From Brassica napus (lineage: Eukaryota; Streptophyta; Magnoliopsida; Brassicales; Brassicaceae): a DNA stretch of 64,000 nt. The position numbers and the translations under genes are program-made. Every line of letters starts with the position of its first letter. The first letter of the stretch is position 1. Below the pieces are notes generated by a model. It saw only the letters and a list, made by a program, of their open reading frames with translations. It made no database searches and was not told where the DNA came from. Of this stretch, positions 45,598 to 55,937 are shown in pieces. The stretch is taken from NCBI RefSeq assembly GCF_020379485.1, contig NC_063452.1:29084770-29148769 (forward strand). Direction: 5' to 3'.

Positions 45598-47253
45598 CGT
45601 TGGAGATCGGCTTAGCACATGCATATTAAGAGCTAAGCTTAAAATCAGGCTCGGCCCGTTAAGCAACAATTGATGATTTCGCTAGAAAACAAAACGTACG
45701 TCGCTATAAATAGAAGACGTCAGACTCATTGAAAGGACAGTCGGAAACGTACAGAACAGAAAAGGAGAGCATCGCCTCTTCATCACAGACAAAGTCTTGG
45801 ACGACCTCGGCCACTAGGCGAGCTCGGCCCAGACGACCTCAGACCATAAAATAGAAAGATACTTGTTTAGACGAACTGTTTAGACGAGCATCTTTAGTTC
45901 TTATAATTGACCGAGCTTGTTTATTCTTGACTATTAATACGAAAATCTCCACTCCCTTTACATCATTTATAAATATTACATCATCGACCAGATATGGAAA
46001 CAACAATTGGCGCCCACCGTGGGGCAGGGGATTCTTCTTCACCTCAAGACAGCTCGGCAGTCACAGAACCCACAGCGCAACCAGTCGCCCCGATTTCTGC
46101 AACCACCGACCATCCTGGAATGACGAGCGCACAACTAGCTGCAATGACAATCTCGGACCATCTAGCCAACACCTCGACGCTTGTGGCGACGACCTCGGGC
46201 GAACCATCAATGGTGGCAACCTCGGACCATCTAGCGAACACCTCAACGCTAGTGACGACGACAATCCATCAATGGTGGCAACCTCGAACCATCTAGCTAA
46301 CACCTCGACGCTAGTGGCGACGACCTCGGGCGAACCATCAATGGTGGCAACCTCGGACCATCTAGCCAACACCTCGACGCTCGTGGCGACGACCTCGGAC
46401 AATCCATCAATGGTGGCAACCTCGGACCATCTAGCCAACACCTTGACGCTAGTGGCGATGACCTCGGGCGATCCATCAATGGTGGCAACCTCGGACCATC
46501 TAGCCAACACCTCGACGCTAGTGGCGACGACCTCGGGCGAACCATCAATGGTGGCGACGACCTCGGGTGAACCATCAATGGTGGCAACCTCGGACCATCT
46601 AGCCAACGCCTCGACCCAGCCATCAATGGTGACAACCTCGGCCCTTCCAGCCAACAACACAGCGTCTATGGTGGCGACCTCGGCCCTACCAGAAGCAGTT
46701 ACGACCTCGCGTCATCCAGCCGGCACCACACCTCAGAACACGACCTCAACCCCTTTTTCAAACGATCTCAGCCTCTCTTCCCCACACCACAGACCACGAC
46801 CAAACAACCTTTTTTAAAAAAAAAAACGAGCTCAGCCTCTCCATTTCCTCATGGTGAAGAAGAAGAAACCAGAAGTAATGAGTGATGATTTCGCTAAGCA
46901 ACAATTGATGATTTCGCTAGAAGACAAAACGTACGTCATTATAAATAGAAGACGTCAGACTCATTGAAAGGATAGTCAGAAACGTACAGAACAGAAAAGG
47001 AGAGCATCGCCTCTTCATCACAGACAAAGTCTTGGACGACCTCGACCACTAGGCGAGCTCGGCCCAGACGACCTCAGACCATAAAATAGAAAGATACTTG
47101 TCTAGACGAACTGTTTAGACGATCTGTTTAGACGAGCATCTTTAGTTCTTATAATTGACCGAGCTTGTTTATTCTTCACTATTACTACGAAAATCTCCGC
47201 CCCGTTTACATCATTTATAAATATTACATCATCGACCATATATGAAAACAACA
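45598..47253 (+). mobile_element. Small non-autonomous LTR retrotransposon with minisatellite interior
   Basis: Direct repeats at about 45660-46005 and 46895-47253 share ACGTACGTC, TATAAATAGAAGACGTCAGACTCATTG and CATCATCGACCA. After the left repeat comes a primer site (TGGCGCCCACCGTGGGGC, starting 46008) of the kind seen in Tat-type elements. The interior is 0.9 kb and has no polymerase. Possible target repeats are CATAC (45593-45597) and TATGC (47254-47258), identical at only 3 of 5 bases. The first 60 bases of the left LTR have no match in the right one, so one border is rearranged. Confidence 0.65.
46141..46640 (+). repeat. 69-bp minisatellite in the element's leading frame
   Basis: About seven tandem units, each coding a 23-residue block of the form SDHLANTSTLVATTSGEPSM. 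The third unit is shortened, which shifts the frame. The repeat begins in a frame that starts at METTIGAHRGAG (45994), overlapping the primer site. Confidence 0.8.
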
Positions 47254-47317
47254 TATGCTTGCACTTTCTCGTGGCATGGAGACGATAATCCAAGAAGTAC
47301 GTGTGGTATATGCAGAG

Positions 47318-48025
47318 TAGGCCTGGGCAAAATAACCGGAACCGAAGAACTGAACCGAAACCGAACCGAAATACCTGAAACCGGAACCGGACCAATATCC
47401 TCAAATACCCGAACGGTTCCTATATTTTTATATCCGAAATAACCGAACCGAACCTGAACCGAACCGAGAACTGAACGGGTATCCGAATATATAAAAATAT
47501 TAATTATATATACATATAACATCACTAAATATATATTTTTAATTTAAAATTCTATTAAAAGTATTTGAAAATAGTTGAGGATAACTAAATTATTATAAAG
47601 TATCCAAACTACCCGAAAGTATCCGAAACTATCCGGATAGTTTTATCCGAAATATCCAAAGTAATCCGAAATATCCAAAATTTTTATCTAAATCATCCTA
47701 ATTATTTGATATTTTACCTTAAATAACCGATATTTTACCTTAAATAACCGATATTTTACCTTAAATAACCAATATTTTATCCAAATTATCCAAACTACCC
47801 GAACTATCCGAACCCGAACCGGATCCAAATGAGAACCGAACTTTTTCCGGATATTTTCCGGTTCCTACATTTACTATCCGAACCGAACCGAACCCGAAAC
47901 TATCCGAACCGAACCGAACCAAAAATAGGTCAAGTACTAAATGGATCCTCTAGCCCCTATCCGAACTACCCAAAACCCGAAATACCCGAACCGAACCGAA
48001 CCGATACCCGAAATGCCCAGGCCTA
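47318..48025. mobile_element. hAT-type MITE rich in CCGAA repeats
   Basis: The 708-bp element starts TAGGCCTGGGCA and ends TGCCCAGGCCTA, a perfect 12-bp inverted repeat, with an exact 8-bp duplication ATGCAGAG (47310-47317 and 48026-48033). The interior is mostly variants of CCGAACCGAA and ATCCGAAAT. It lies in the 3' part of the SPH gene. Confidence 0.88.
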
Positions 48026-48033
48026 ATGCAGAG

Positions 48034-49860
48034 AATGTATTTGGCATATATTTGAGCCAGGTCCATGTCGTATGAGATGCGATTGAGGCTCTCCTTACTG
48101 TTTTCCATGGGCTTCTTAATCATATCAAAATATTTATTGTATCTTTCTTTCATATCAAGAAAAGAAATATTTCTTTCGTATTGTTGTGTTATAAATTAAA
48201 TAAACAAATCGGTTTGCAATTTGAAATCATTTCTTTTGTAACTGTTTGACATTGTTGTTACATATTTATCACTTTTCTCTTTTAATAATTGTTATATTTT
48301 CATATAAACATGAAATTTCATTATATTGTTTATGTTCTCTCTAAATCCGAAACGAGATTTGATAATATTTGTGGTGGATCTAAAAAGCTCTCTTCAATAT
48401 AAATCAAGAATGGTTCAAAGATAAAAGAACAAAAAAAATTATAAAGACTTTTGTAGATCCACAACAAATATTCGTACGAATCACACGGCAAAGGAATTTT
48501 AACCGAGATGGAGTTATGAGCTTCATCCAAAATGAATGTTTTGTATACAGATGAATTATTATCACCCATAATTTCATTTCTAACGCAAAATAACTTCGAA
48601 AACATCTTATACAATAAAACAGACTTGCATCTCTCCTCATTAAGCCACGTCATCAGGTAGGAGAGGGCAAATCTCGACACGTGTCAACACCTGGGTTGTT
48701 CTGTGTTTTTTTTTTCTTGGTTTTGTTTCTTACGTTGTCTGATACGGAAGTTGATACGAAAGTGTGAACTGGGCTTTATAGTATTTGTGCATGAAGCCCA
48801 GAGTGGAGCCCAGTCTTCTTCACGCTGTCTCAACCCACAAGTGGTTTAGGGTTTTCTCCTAGAGTAACTTACTTGAGCTTGGGGTATAAATATCTCCTTC
48901 ATCCAGAAATGAAGATTCGAGCTTTGACAACAACCAAATACTATGTTCAACTTTCCGGTTATTACAATGGCGAATCTCCAAATGTTTCTTGCCGATTTGA
49001 GAGGACAATAGCATCCATTTCAATAGCAACTAGCTATCCTCTTGGCTCGATGCCAGGATTAGTTAATCATTATCAAAGGGTTGAACGTGGTTCTGATGTC
49101 AGTTTGCACGGATTATCGTCTACGGAGGCAGGAACAACCAGAAAAGGCAAAGAAAATTGAAGGAGGAACAGCTTCCTCGCCATAGATGTGTAAGATCCAT
49201 CTCGCTTTGCTTTAAATATGTACTCTTTTCTTCTGAGCTCTTTTTGATCTCATATGTATTATTAGACTCTGAAAACAAGCTCTATAGTAGGTCTTATGGC
49301 CTTTGACCATGCTTTTTATGCAATTTCAGGGTAGAGATCGATCAGTATTTTTCTTTTGCATGTAAAGTATGTAGCATGAACATATAGTCAAAAATTGGAA
49401 ATACTTTAGATTCACAATCGTGTTTGGGTAACTTGATTTTTTCTTTTCTATATGTATCAGGAGTGATGATGAGTACAATGAGTATGGTGTATACCAGACT
49501 GATATTGATACTAGCTGCTCTCCTCAAGGTAATCAATATTATGGCCCAATGGAATATGAGGAGACAAGCATAGGTGATGGCCCCTGTAAGCATCTTAGTG
49601 GCGAAACCCAAGATTGCATATATATACAAGAAAGCTTTGTATTTACCTCTTTTGGGAAGGTAACGAAAGAGAGAATCTGTTTTGTTTTAACCAAAGCAGG
49701 TTTCTTCACTTAACTTTTAAGCAAATCATGTTTCTTCAGTGTTCATAGTGGCTGTGACTGTGATTCTTGTCTGAATCTGTTTTATTTCTTCTTTACATCA
49801 TCAACTCTCAAAGCATTTAGCTCCCCAGTTTTGTCTGAATTTGTCCTTTCTTAGTTCGCT
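48034..49860. other. Unassigned region with exon-like pieces
   Basis: 48034-48180 continues the SPH 3' end. A 116-codon minus-strand frame (48680-48330) and a plus-strand frame (48873-49160) have mixed composition, but I recognise no family. 49461-49530 (DDEYNEYGVYQTDIDTS) has splice-like borders (CAG before, GTAATC after) and may be a captured exon. Confidence 0.35.
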
Positions 49861-49889
49861 TTTTTCCAGGAAGGTAAAGACAAAATATT

Positions 49890-50645
49890 ATCTTCACACT
49901 CCCATAACTTCCATAAACGAGATTGGAGTAGCAGAAGCAATAAATATAGTCACATCAATTGCTTTCTTGATAGCTTTTGCTATACTCAGGATTCAACCAG
50001 TAAACGACATAGCCTACTTCCCTAAATGGTATCTCAAGGGCCTAAGAACTAGCTCCATACAAACTGGTGGCTTTGGAAGCAAGTTCATCAACTTGGACTT
50101 CATGTCCTATGTTTGATTCCTCAACTGGATGCCTGAAGCACTTCAAATGCCAGAACCAGAGCTCGTCAGGTCTCGATTCTGTTGTCTACTTGAGGATTTA
50201 TGTACTCGGGTACATATATAAGTAAAACCTCACAAAGCTCTTCTCTTTTCTCCAAAGCCCTTTACTTGACACCATGGTTTTAACTTGCAGGTTCAAGAAT
50301 TTTTCCCCATAGCTTGCGTTGCTTTTACAACAATGGTGCATGTTAATTGGAAAAACAAGGGACTAGATGGATTAAAACACTCTAATATAAGCTACAGTGA
50401 TATTGATAAGCTTTCATTGTCAAATATACCAAATGGATCAGACATGTGAGCTATACATTTCCCAGAGTTTGGTTCTTTTTCTTCTTTGTTCCATTAGTGT
50501 AATGGTTATTCATTTTCCTATAGATTTTGGGTGCATCTGTGTATGGCTTATGCAATCACCTTCTGGACATGCTTAATGCTGAAAAGAGAGTATTAGAATA
50601 TACCAGGCTTCAGTTTCTTGCAAATGACAAAATGAGACGTAACCA
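49890..50645 (+). pseudogene. OSCA/CSC1-like calcium-permeable channel gene fragment
   Basis: The N-terminal part of a hyperosmolality-gated channel of the OSCA1 type. Exon pieces are 49890 to about 50205 (NEIGVAEAINIV, the first membrane helix AFLIAFAILRIQPVND, YFPKWYLKG, KFINLDF), about 50291-50444 (LDGLKHSNISYSDIDKLSLS) and about 50525-50600 (FWVHLCMAYAITFWTCLMLKREY, with the helix before the cytosolic domain). Introns are kept. A stop follows FMSYV, the first coding residues differ from the usual start, and everything after LKREY is missing. It lies inside the Mutator element, so it may be a captured fragment. Confidence 0.78.
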
Positions 50646-50899
50646 GTTCACTGTAATGACACAATGAATTTTTTTAGTAACTATTGAGTTAAGCTTTCTT
50701 GATAGATTCAATCTGAAAAATTAGTTCCTTTCGACATTATAGGAGATTAACCACTACTAAATGGATCAAAAAAATCTATTTTCTTTCAACAAATTATCAT
50801 TTTGATATTTGTGAACATATATTTATGTATAGTAAATTTATGTATACTAAAACCAAAAATGAATAGTAAATTTATGTAAAAATAAAATATACGAACCCG

Positions 50900-51446
50900 G
50901 CGCATAGCAAATATACGTTACCTGTAAGTCGTCTAGACGAACAAATCTGGAAAAAAACTCGATTTCATACCTTAAGTTGGTGAGATAACTTCCTTAGCAC
51001 ACATAAGGCTTCTCCAAGAACACATAATCTCAAACGAAAGTGACCCACCCAGAATCGTTAGCTTCTATGACTCTATGAACCATAAAAAATATAGAATCAA
51101 AATCTTGGGTTTTTTTAGCTTAATGTGGAGAGAAAGTGAGAGAGATGTTGTGTTTAGTTCATAAGAATGGAGAAAGAAAAAGGGTAAATCGATTTTGGGA
51201 GCATTAAGAGCTTCAAATTGGTTGTTCATGGTGGTTAGGGTATTGATGACAATGGCAATCTTGTAATTACTTGAAGATGATGAGGGTGAGAGAGTAAAAA
51301 TGTCATTTTCGAAAAAAAAAAAAATGATGGTATTTTCGTGAATTATATGAACTTGTGGGTGAATAGGGCAAAACTAATTTCCAAAAAAAAAAAGATGTTA
51401 GTTTTGTGTTTGACTTTGAGTTGTAGGTCAATTTTGCAAAAAGTCC
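50900..51446. repeat. Right terminal region of the Mutator-like element
   Basis: Holds a CTGTAAGTCGTCTAGACGA block like those at the left end, then AT-rich sequence. The last 100 bases are an inverted relative of the left terminus. Confidence 0.55.
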
Positions 51447-52092
51447 TATAATGATCATGCAAGCCTCTTTCCTATATGAGAAAAAAACTCCAGTTATATA
51501 TCACGTATTAGCATGTGATATCCAAAGACAACTATATTGTAAAGTTTTAACCACAATGCAAAATTTTATACTTTGTTAATAATTATTTTGATCACCAACC
51601 CATTCTGAAAAAATAGCATTGTTATACAAATAAAATTATGACATTATCCAAACTAATTATATATATAATGCAAATACATCAACTTAGATGGAGAGGAACG
51701 AAAGAAATCAAAAGATCAAATGTCCTAATACCCTTAAAAGTTATAAATTTTAACGGGTCTCAAGCAAAAAAAAAAATTAACAAAAAAATAAAATTTGAAA
51801 TGACTGTTAATTTAAAATTTATTTACCTAAACTTAAATAAGTGTGGTAATATTTTTATACATCATGTGATATATAGTTTACAATAATAAAATAACAAATT
51901 TTGAGTAATAAAAAATTTTAATTTGCTAGACCAAAAATTAATAAAATAAAAAGTCTAATTTTAAATTCTTTTTAGTAATTTATATTTTAATAATAAATGT
52001 AAATATATACATAATATTGTAATAAAGTAAAATGGTATAATTAAAAGTAACTATAATAGAAAAATCCCGGGCGTAGTCCGGGCCGGTCCTAG

Positions 52093-52490
52093 TATAATAT
52101 AAGAAATATAAATATTACATTAAACATCTATCATGATATTACTATTTGATATAAAAGCTAAAAATTATAATAAGTAAATATACAATAAAAAATATTAATA
52201 AAAGTGAATTTACAATATAAGGAAATACTACATTAAACATTTTTCTGAAAATGTATAGTTTTTCAATTTTAAGTTAATACAGTTTTACATTTTTAAATTA
52301 ATATACAATATAAAAAATGTAAATGCCACATTAAACATATATCTGAAAATTTATAGTTTTACATTTTTAAGTTAATATCGTTTTACATTTTTAAGTTAAT
52401 ATATAATATAAAAAACGGAAATACTACATTAAACATTTATATGAAAATGTATAGTTTTACTTTTTTATTAATTTACATACTAATCTTTAG
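52093..52490 (+). mobile_element. Helitron-like repeat X, 3' half
   Basis: Continues repeat X where the first half broke off at 39735. It matches 63298-63656 (TATAATATAA, AATATTACATTAAACATCTATCAT, AAGGAAATACTACATTAAACATT, GAAAATGTATAGTTTT). It contains several near-repeats of the ACATTAAACAT and TTTTACATTTTTAA words. Confidence 0.75.
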
Positions 52491-53462
52491 TTTCAAATGG
52501 CAGACATAAACTAAATACAGATTCAGGACAAGCTATGGCCTCCATGATGTTCAAGCATATGTTCGGGTTTGTTTTCTTTGTCAATGATATGTGTTTTTGT
52601 GTGTGTCAAAACCCTAATCCCTGTAACACAAATTGTCAAAGGCGATGCTAAAGGACGCCAGTTGTGACGATCTGATCTCATAAGACCGTAACGATCAGGT
52701 GAACCAATGAATCTAATTTATACATTTTGGAAACCGAGTATTAATTTAACATAGTTTTTCCTTTTATATGTACAATTTACGCAAGCCCTGAGACGTGAAG
52801 TGGACATGGTGTAGATGGAAACGGAAGAATTCATCTCTGACTTACGTTCGAAGCTGTCTCTATTAATTTGTTTTGGCTATGTAACAAAGCTTATATATAA
52901 AATAAAAGCAAGAGGATTACGAGGACATTGTTGGAAGCGAAGCTGGGAGAAAGTGCTTCAAGTGAACATACATGGGTAATTTTTAAGAAACAAATATGTG
53001 TCTGCTTCTTCAGATTAAGTGGGTTTTGAATGTTCTTCAATCTAAGTTTCATGTACCTTCAGTGAATTCGGTTAGCTATGGAAACCGGATTTTGTTTGGT
53101 TAAATTTTTGTTTTCCGTCACATTTTGTTTTAAACTTGATGAGTAATTCAAAAGTTATCATATTTGGCCCTTTAATTTTAGATTTCGATGGCACTCAGTT
53201 GCAACAAGATATGCGGCGACATATTAGTCTTTTCCATAACATAAACCAGTCAAAGATGGTGCGGTTGCGATTTCTTCACTTCTTTGCTTTCTTTTCTCTA
53301 TTTAGCGCCAAACACCAGAACTCCATCCGCATTTGAGTGCTTTCTTAAAGCACAACGGTTCGTGCAACTAACAAGTGTGTATAAAATGTTGTAAGTAAGC
53401 AACCAATATGAGACTTGCAACAGTTTCTTGAGTTCAACTTCCACGCCAAATGGTCTCTGGTT
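52491..53462. other. Spacer, no gene recognised
   Basis: Nearly 1 kb of mixed composition. Some stretches look like decayed exons, but no family is recognisable. Confidence 0.35.
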
Positions 53463-53574
53463 GACATGCCTAAAATCAGGAACGTTCATCGCTCAAGAAA
53501 AAAACATTCACCTCCCTTCAGAAAACAGAGCCTCAAAGAATTTAGCGATGAACGTTCCTGATTTTAGGCATGTC
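53463..53574. repeat. Perfect 31-bp inverted repeat with 50-base loop
   Basis: The arms are 53463-53493 (GACATGCCTAAAATC...) and 53544-53574 (its exact reverse complement). Pairing does not extend beyond either arm. The stem of 31 perfect pairs is unusual in this otherwise degenerate region. Confidence 0.85.
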
Positions 53575-54197
53575 ATTATTAAGCCGTTATGACAGCCTCA
53601 AAACAGGTGGAAGCTCCACCCACCATAGAGCTGCCATGTAAATGAAATAAAAATTACTGCAAACTTTTGTTTCACTATAAGCAACTGATCAGAATTCATT
53701 TCATTTGATACTATGTGAACGGCCCTCAAATGAATCCAAGAATTCTATGCATCACTGTTTCCGTTTTGCTATGCACATTTTAGTCGTCAATTATGTTTCT
53801 TCTTTTTCCTTTTACAATAGCCTACCTGTGTGTACTTTAAAAACTCACAAAGAAAAACACTACGCCTTCCACCTTTCTTACCTTAACGGCCACGTCTTCA
53901 TTAGAATCCAACACACTCTGTAGCAGTTTTAATAAGAGAGACTAAAGATTGCACCTCAAAACATTGTATACTAGGTCTTCCAACTCTAAAGTTGCACACA
54001 TGGCCCAAATTAATAAAAAGTCCAAGTAATTATCAACTATACATAAACCGGCCAGACTACGCGCCACAACCACGTAACATTTTGCCGTCTTTTACACCAA
54101 AACCATCACTTCAATGCACACATACAATGTCATATCAACTGATGGTTCAAATTAAACGATCAGTCACCCAGCATTTTTTTCAAATGATCCACATACT

Positions 54198-55922
54198 TGT
54201 CACGACCTAACTTCTCCACTCCACCAACTCCACCCATTAACACATCTATTAAACCCACCTTCTCCACTAATAACCTGCAATCAAAAGAAAAAAAATCAGA
54301 GAGAAGAGAAGAGTAGAGAAGAGAAGGGAAGATAAAAGAAGAGAGGGGGAGGTGAGAAGAAGGATTTGGAGAGGTTGAGGTCGTCACCAGAGTTCGTTAT
54401 AGCCTCTGCGCCCCGTGACCGTGTTGAGCTCGCCACCACCGTTAATCGCAGGTAACCACCGCGAAAATCCCATGATTTAAGTTCAGTTTCGTCCGTTTAG
54501 TAAATCGACCATAACTTCTTAACCGTTGCGAATCTCGTGCATCCAAGCCCATCATCGTGTTCCTCTCGTCGAGACGAAGCCGTAGACACCAAGCACGCCT
54601 CAAACGGAGCCCGGACGAAGCCGTACGCGCCTCCAGAAAACCGCCATTTGCGCGCGCGTGAAACGCACGCGCCGCCGCCGGAAATCGTCGCCACCGTAGC
54701 TCCGCCGCCGGACCACCGTCCGCCGCCGCAGCTCCGCCGTCGCCGCCGGCCAACTTTCCGGTAAGCCGCCGCCGCAGCTCCGCCGTCGCCGCCGGTGACC
54801 GACACCGGTGACTCACCGGCGACTCGGTCAACTCGGCCGAGTCAACTCAGTGAGTCAACTCGGTTGACTCGGTTAACCGATCGGTTAGCCGGTTTAAATT
54901 GATTTTGGTTCGGTTAGGGTAAACCGGTCGGTTTAGTCAAATCGATTACCGGGTTGACTTTGACCAGCGGGTTGACTTTTTCGAAAACCTTGACCAGTTC
55001 CGTTTTCGACCGTTCGAAAGGCGTTCTGACTCAGAATTTCGATCTGATTTCAGATATGGAGTCTATTTGAGCAGCTGGAGTTCATAGACAACACTTTTCT
55101 ATTGCTAAGGTGAGGGTCTATTCCCGAACTCCTCTTATTCGGCTTAGGACCTCGAATAAGTATAATTTATTTCTAATGTGTTCCGTCTGTGTGAAATCGA
55201 GTCTATCATTGCTTGTTTAGTTTTAGGTTCTTTGCATAAACCGGAACTAGGGGGTTAGAGGATTCAACATTGATTGTTTCACTTAATGTAAATTCTTAGC
55301 TAGGATTGTTTTTGTTTGGAGACGGATACAGAGTCGGACTGCTGTATGCCGGATTGTATGGAGGTCACAGCCAACTTTAGTCGACCGGTTGAGCTGTAGA
55401 CTGGAAGTGTCGATAAATCGTCTACGGGCGTGTGTTACCGAGCACTTTTTCGGTGTGTGTATGAACCGAGCACCTTTTCGGTAGTGTTTTGGCCTGTTAG
55501 TGGGCGGCGAGTGTGCACCTCGCTAGGACCATTGTTTGTTGTTTGGGTACTTTAGGTACTGTGTTTGACATGCATTATAATTAAATTATATTTATTCGGA
55601 GTGCTATGTCCGGGTCCATGGACTTCGGGGTGGCATCCCATACCTCACTGAGCGATTCCCCTGTCGCTCACCCCTCACTCTTCCCCTTTTCAGGTGAGAC
55701 AAACAAGTATGTGATATTTGGACGGACTTGGTGCTATTGGACTTTTCTTTCGGATTTTATTTGGGCATGGGTGAGAGTTGTCGGGTTTATGGGCTTTTAT
55801 ATTACGGGATATTGTTGGTGGCCCGTCGTCCTTAGTGTCAGGGAGACGGGTATCACATTGTTGTATGATGACGCGTCGGGGGTGACACGCTGTCCTCCAT
55901 ATAGGAGGTGACGGGTGTCACA
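54198..55922 (+). repeat. Left LTR of chromovirus-type element
   Basis: Starts TGTCACGACC and ends TGTCACA. It contains a GC-rich block with many GCCGCCG runs (about 54650-54800) that gives long spurious open frames on both strands. Confidence 0.92.
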
Positions 55923-55925
55923 ATT

Positions 55926-55937
55926 TGGTATCAGAGC
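55926..55937 (+). other. Primer binding site, initiator tRNA-Met type
   Basis: TGGTATCAGAGC begins three bases after the left LTR. It is the standard minus-strand primer site of many plant LTR elements. Confidence 0.88.

Larger units (their letters stand above)
45329..47317 (+). pseudogene. S1-type plant self-incompatibility homologue (SPH), split by a small LTR element
   Basis: SPH proteins are small secreted cysteine-containing proteins. The related poppy S protein is a pollen-rejection ligand, and most SPH roles are unknown. The first part (45329-45597) starts at ATG with a hydrophobic signal peptide of about 25 residues, then PKHVMITNKL, MVLHCRNKGKDLGF and ESFDFRFHLNI, all typical of the family. 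The frame then enters the LTR element. The second part resumes at 47254 with ACTFSWHGD, the conserved C/W block expected next, and runs to the hAT MITE at 47318. Further 3' sequence continues from 48034. The full protein would be near the usual 120-150 residues. As it stands the gene is disrupted. Confidence 0.8.
41837..51446. mobile_element. 9.6-kb Mutator-like element carrying host gene sequences (Pack-MULE candidate)
   Basis: An exact 9-bp duplication TATAATGAT lies at 41828-41836 and 51447-51455. Inside it the ends are inverted and related: GGGGAATTTGCCAAAACTAACC at the left and GGACTTTTTGCAAAATTGACC at the right (reverse complement), with further shared blocks (CAAAACTAACAT). The element contains GTCGTC palindromic repeats near both ends (41998-43985 and near 50925), a 519-bp MITE, an SPH gene, an OSCA fragment and unassigned exon-like pieces. 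No MuDR transposase was recognised. Confidence 0.75.
39736..52092 (+). mobile_element. Helitron inserted into repeat X, enlarged by a nested Mutator element
   Basis: The right end has a stem CCCGG...CCGGG (52066-52082) and CTAG at 52089-52092 followed by T, a Helitron 3' terminus. The two flanks are adjacent halves of repeat X, so the 12.4 kb between them is an insertion. Without the 9.6-kb Mutator element and its target repeat, the Helitron would be about 2.7 kb. It carries an HD-ZIP IV gene fragment and a second unidentified coding fragment, consistent with gene capture. The 5' border is not clear, since the canonical TC is not exactly at the break. Confidence 0.65.

Noticed and set aside
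46061..46660. 199-codon minus-strand frame with repeated RWSEVATIDGSP units
   Set aside because: It is the reverse reading of the 69-bp minisatellite, which has no stops in several frames.
47240..48030. Proline/asparagine-rich frames such as 47829-48026
   Set aside because: They translate the CCGAA-rich interior of a hAT MITE bordered by exact 8-bp duplications.
53136..53336. 66-codon plus-strand frame as a gene
   Set aside because: Only a short stretch looks coding, no family is recognised, and there is no supporting exon nearby.
54442..54831. 129-codon minus-strand frame and its overlapping frames, repeated at 59916-60305
   Set aside because: They occur identically in both LTRs of the gypsy element and arise from its GC-rich block. 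No start context, domain or splice signal supports a gene.
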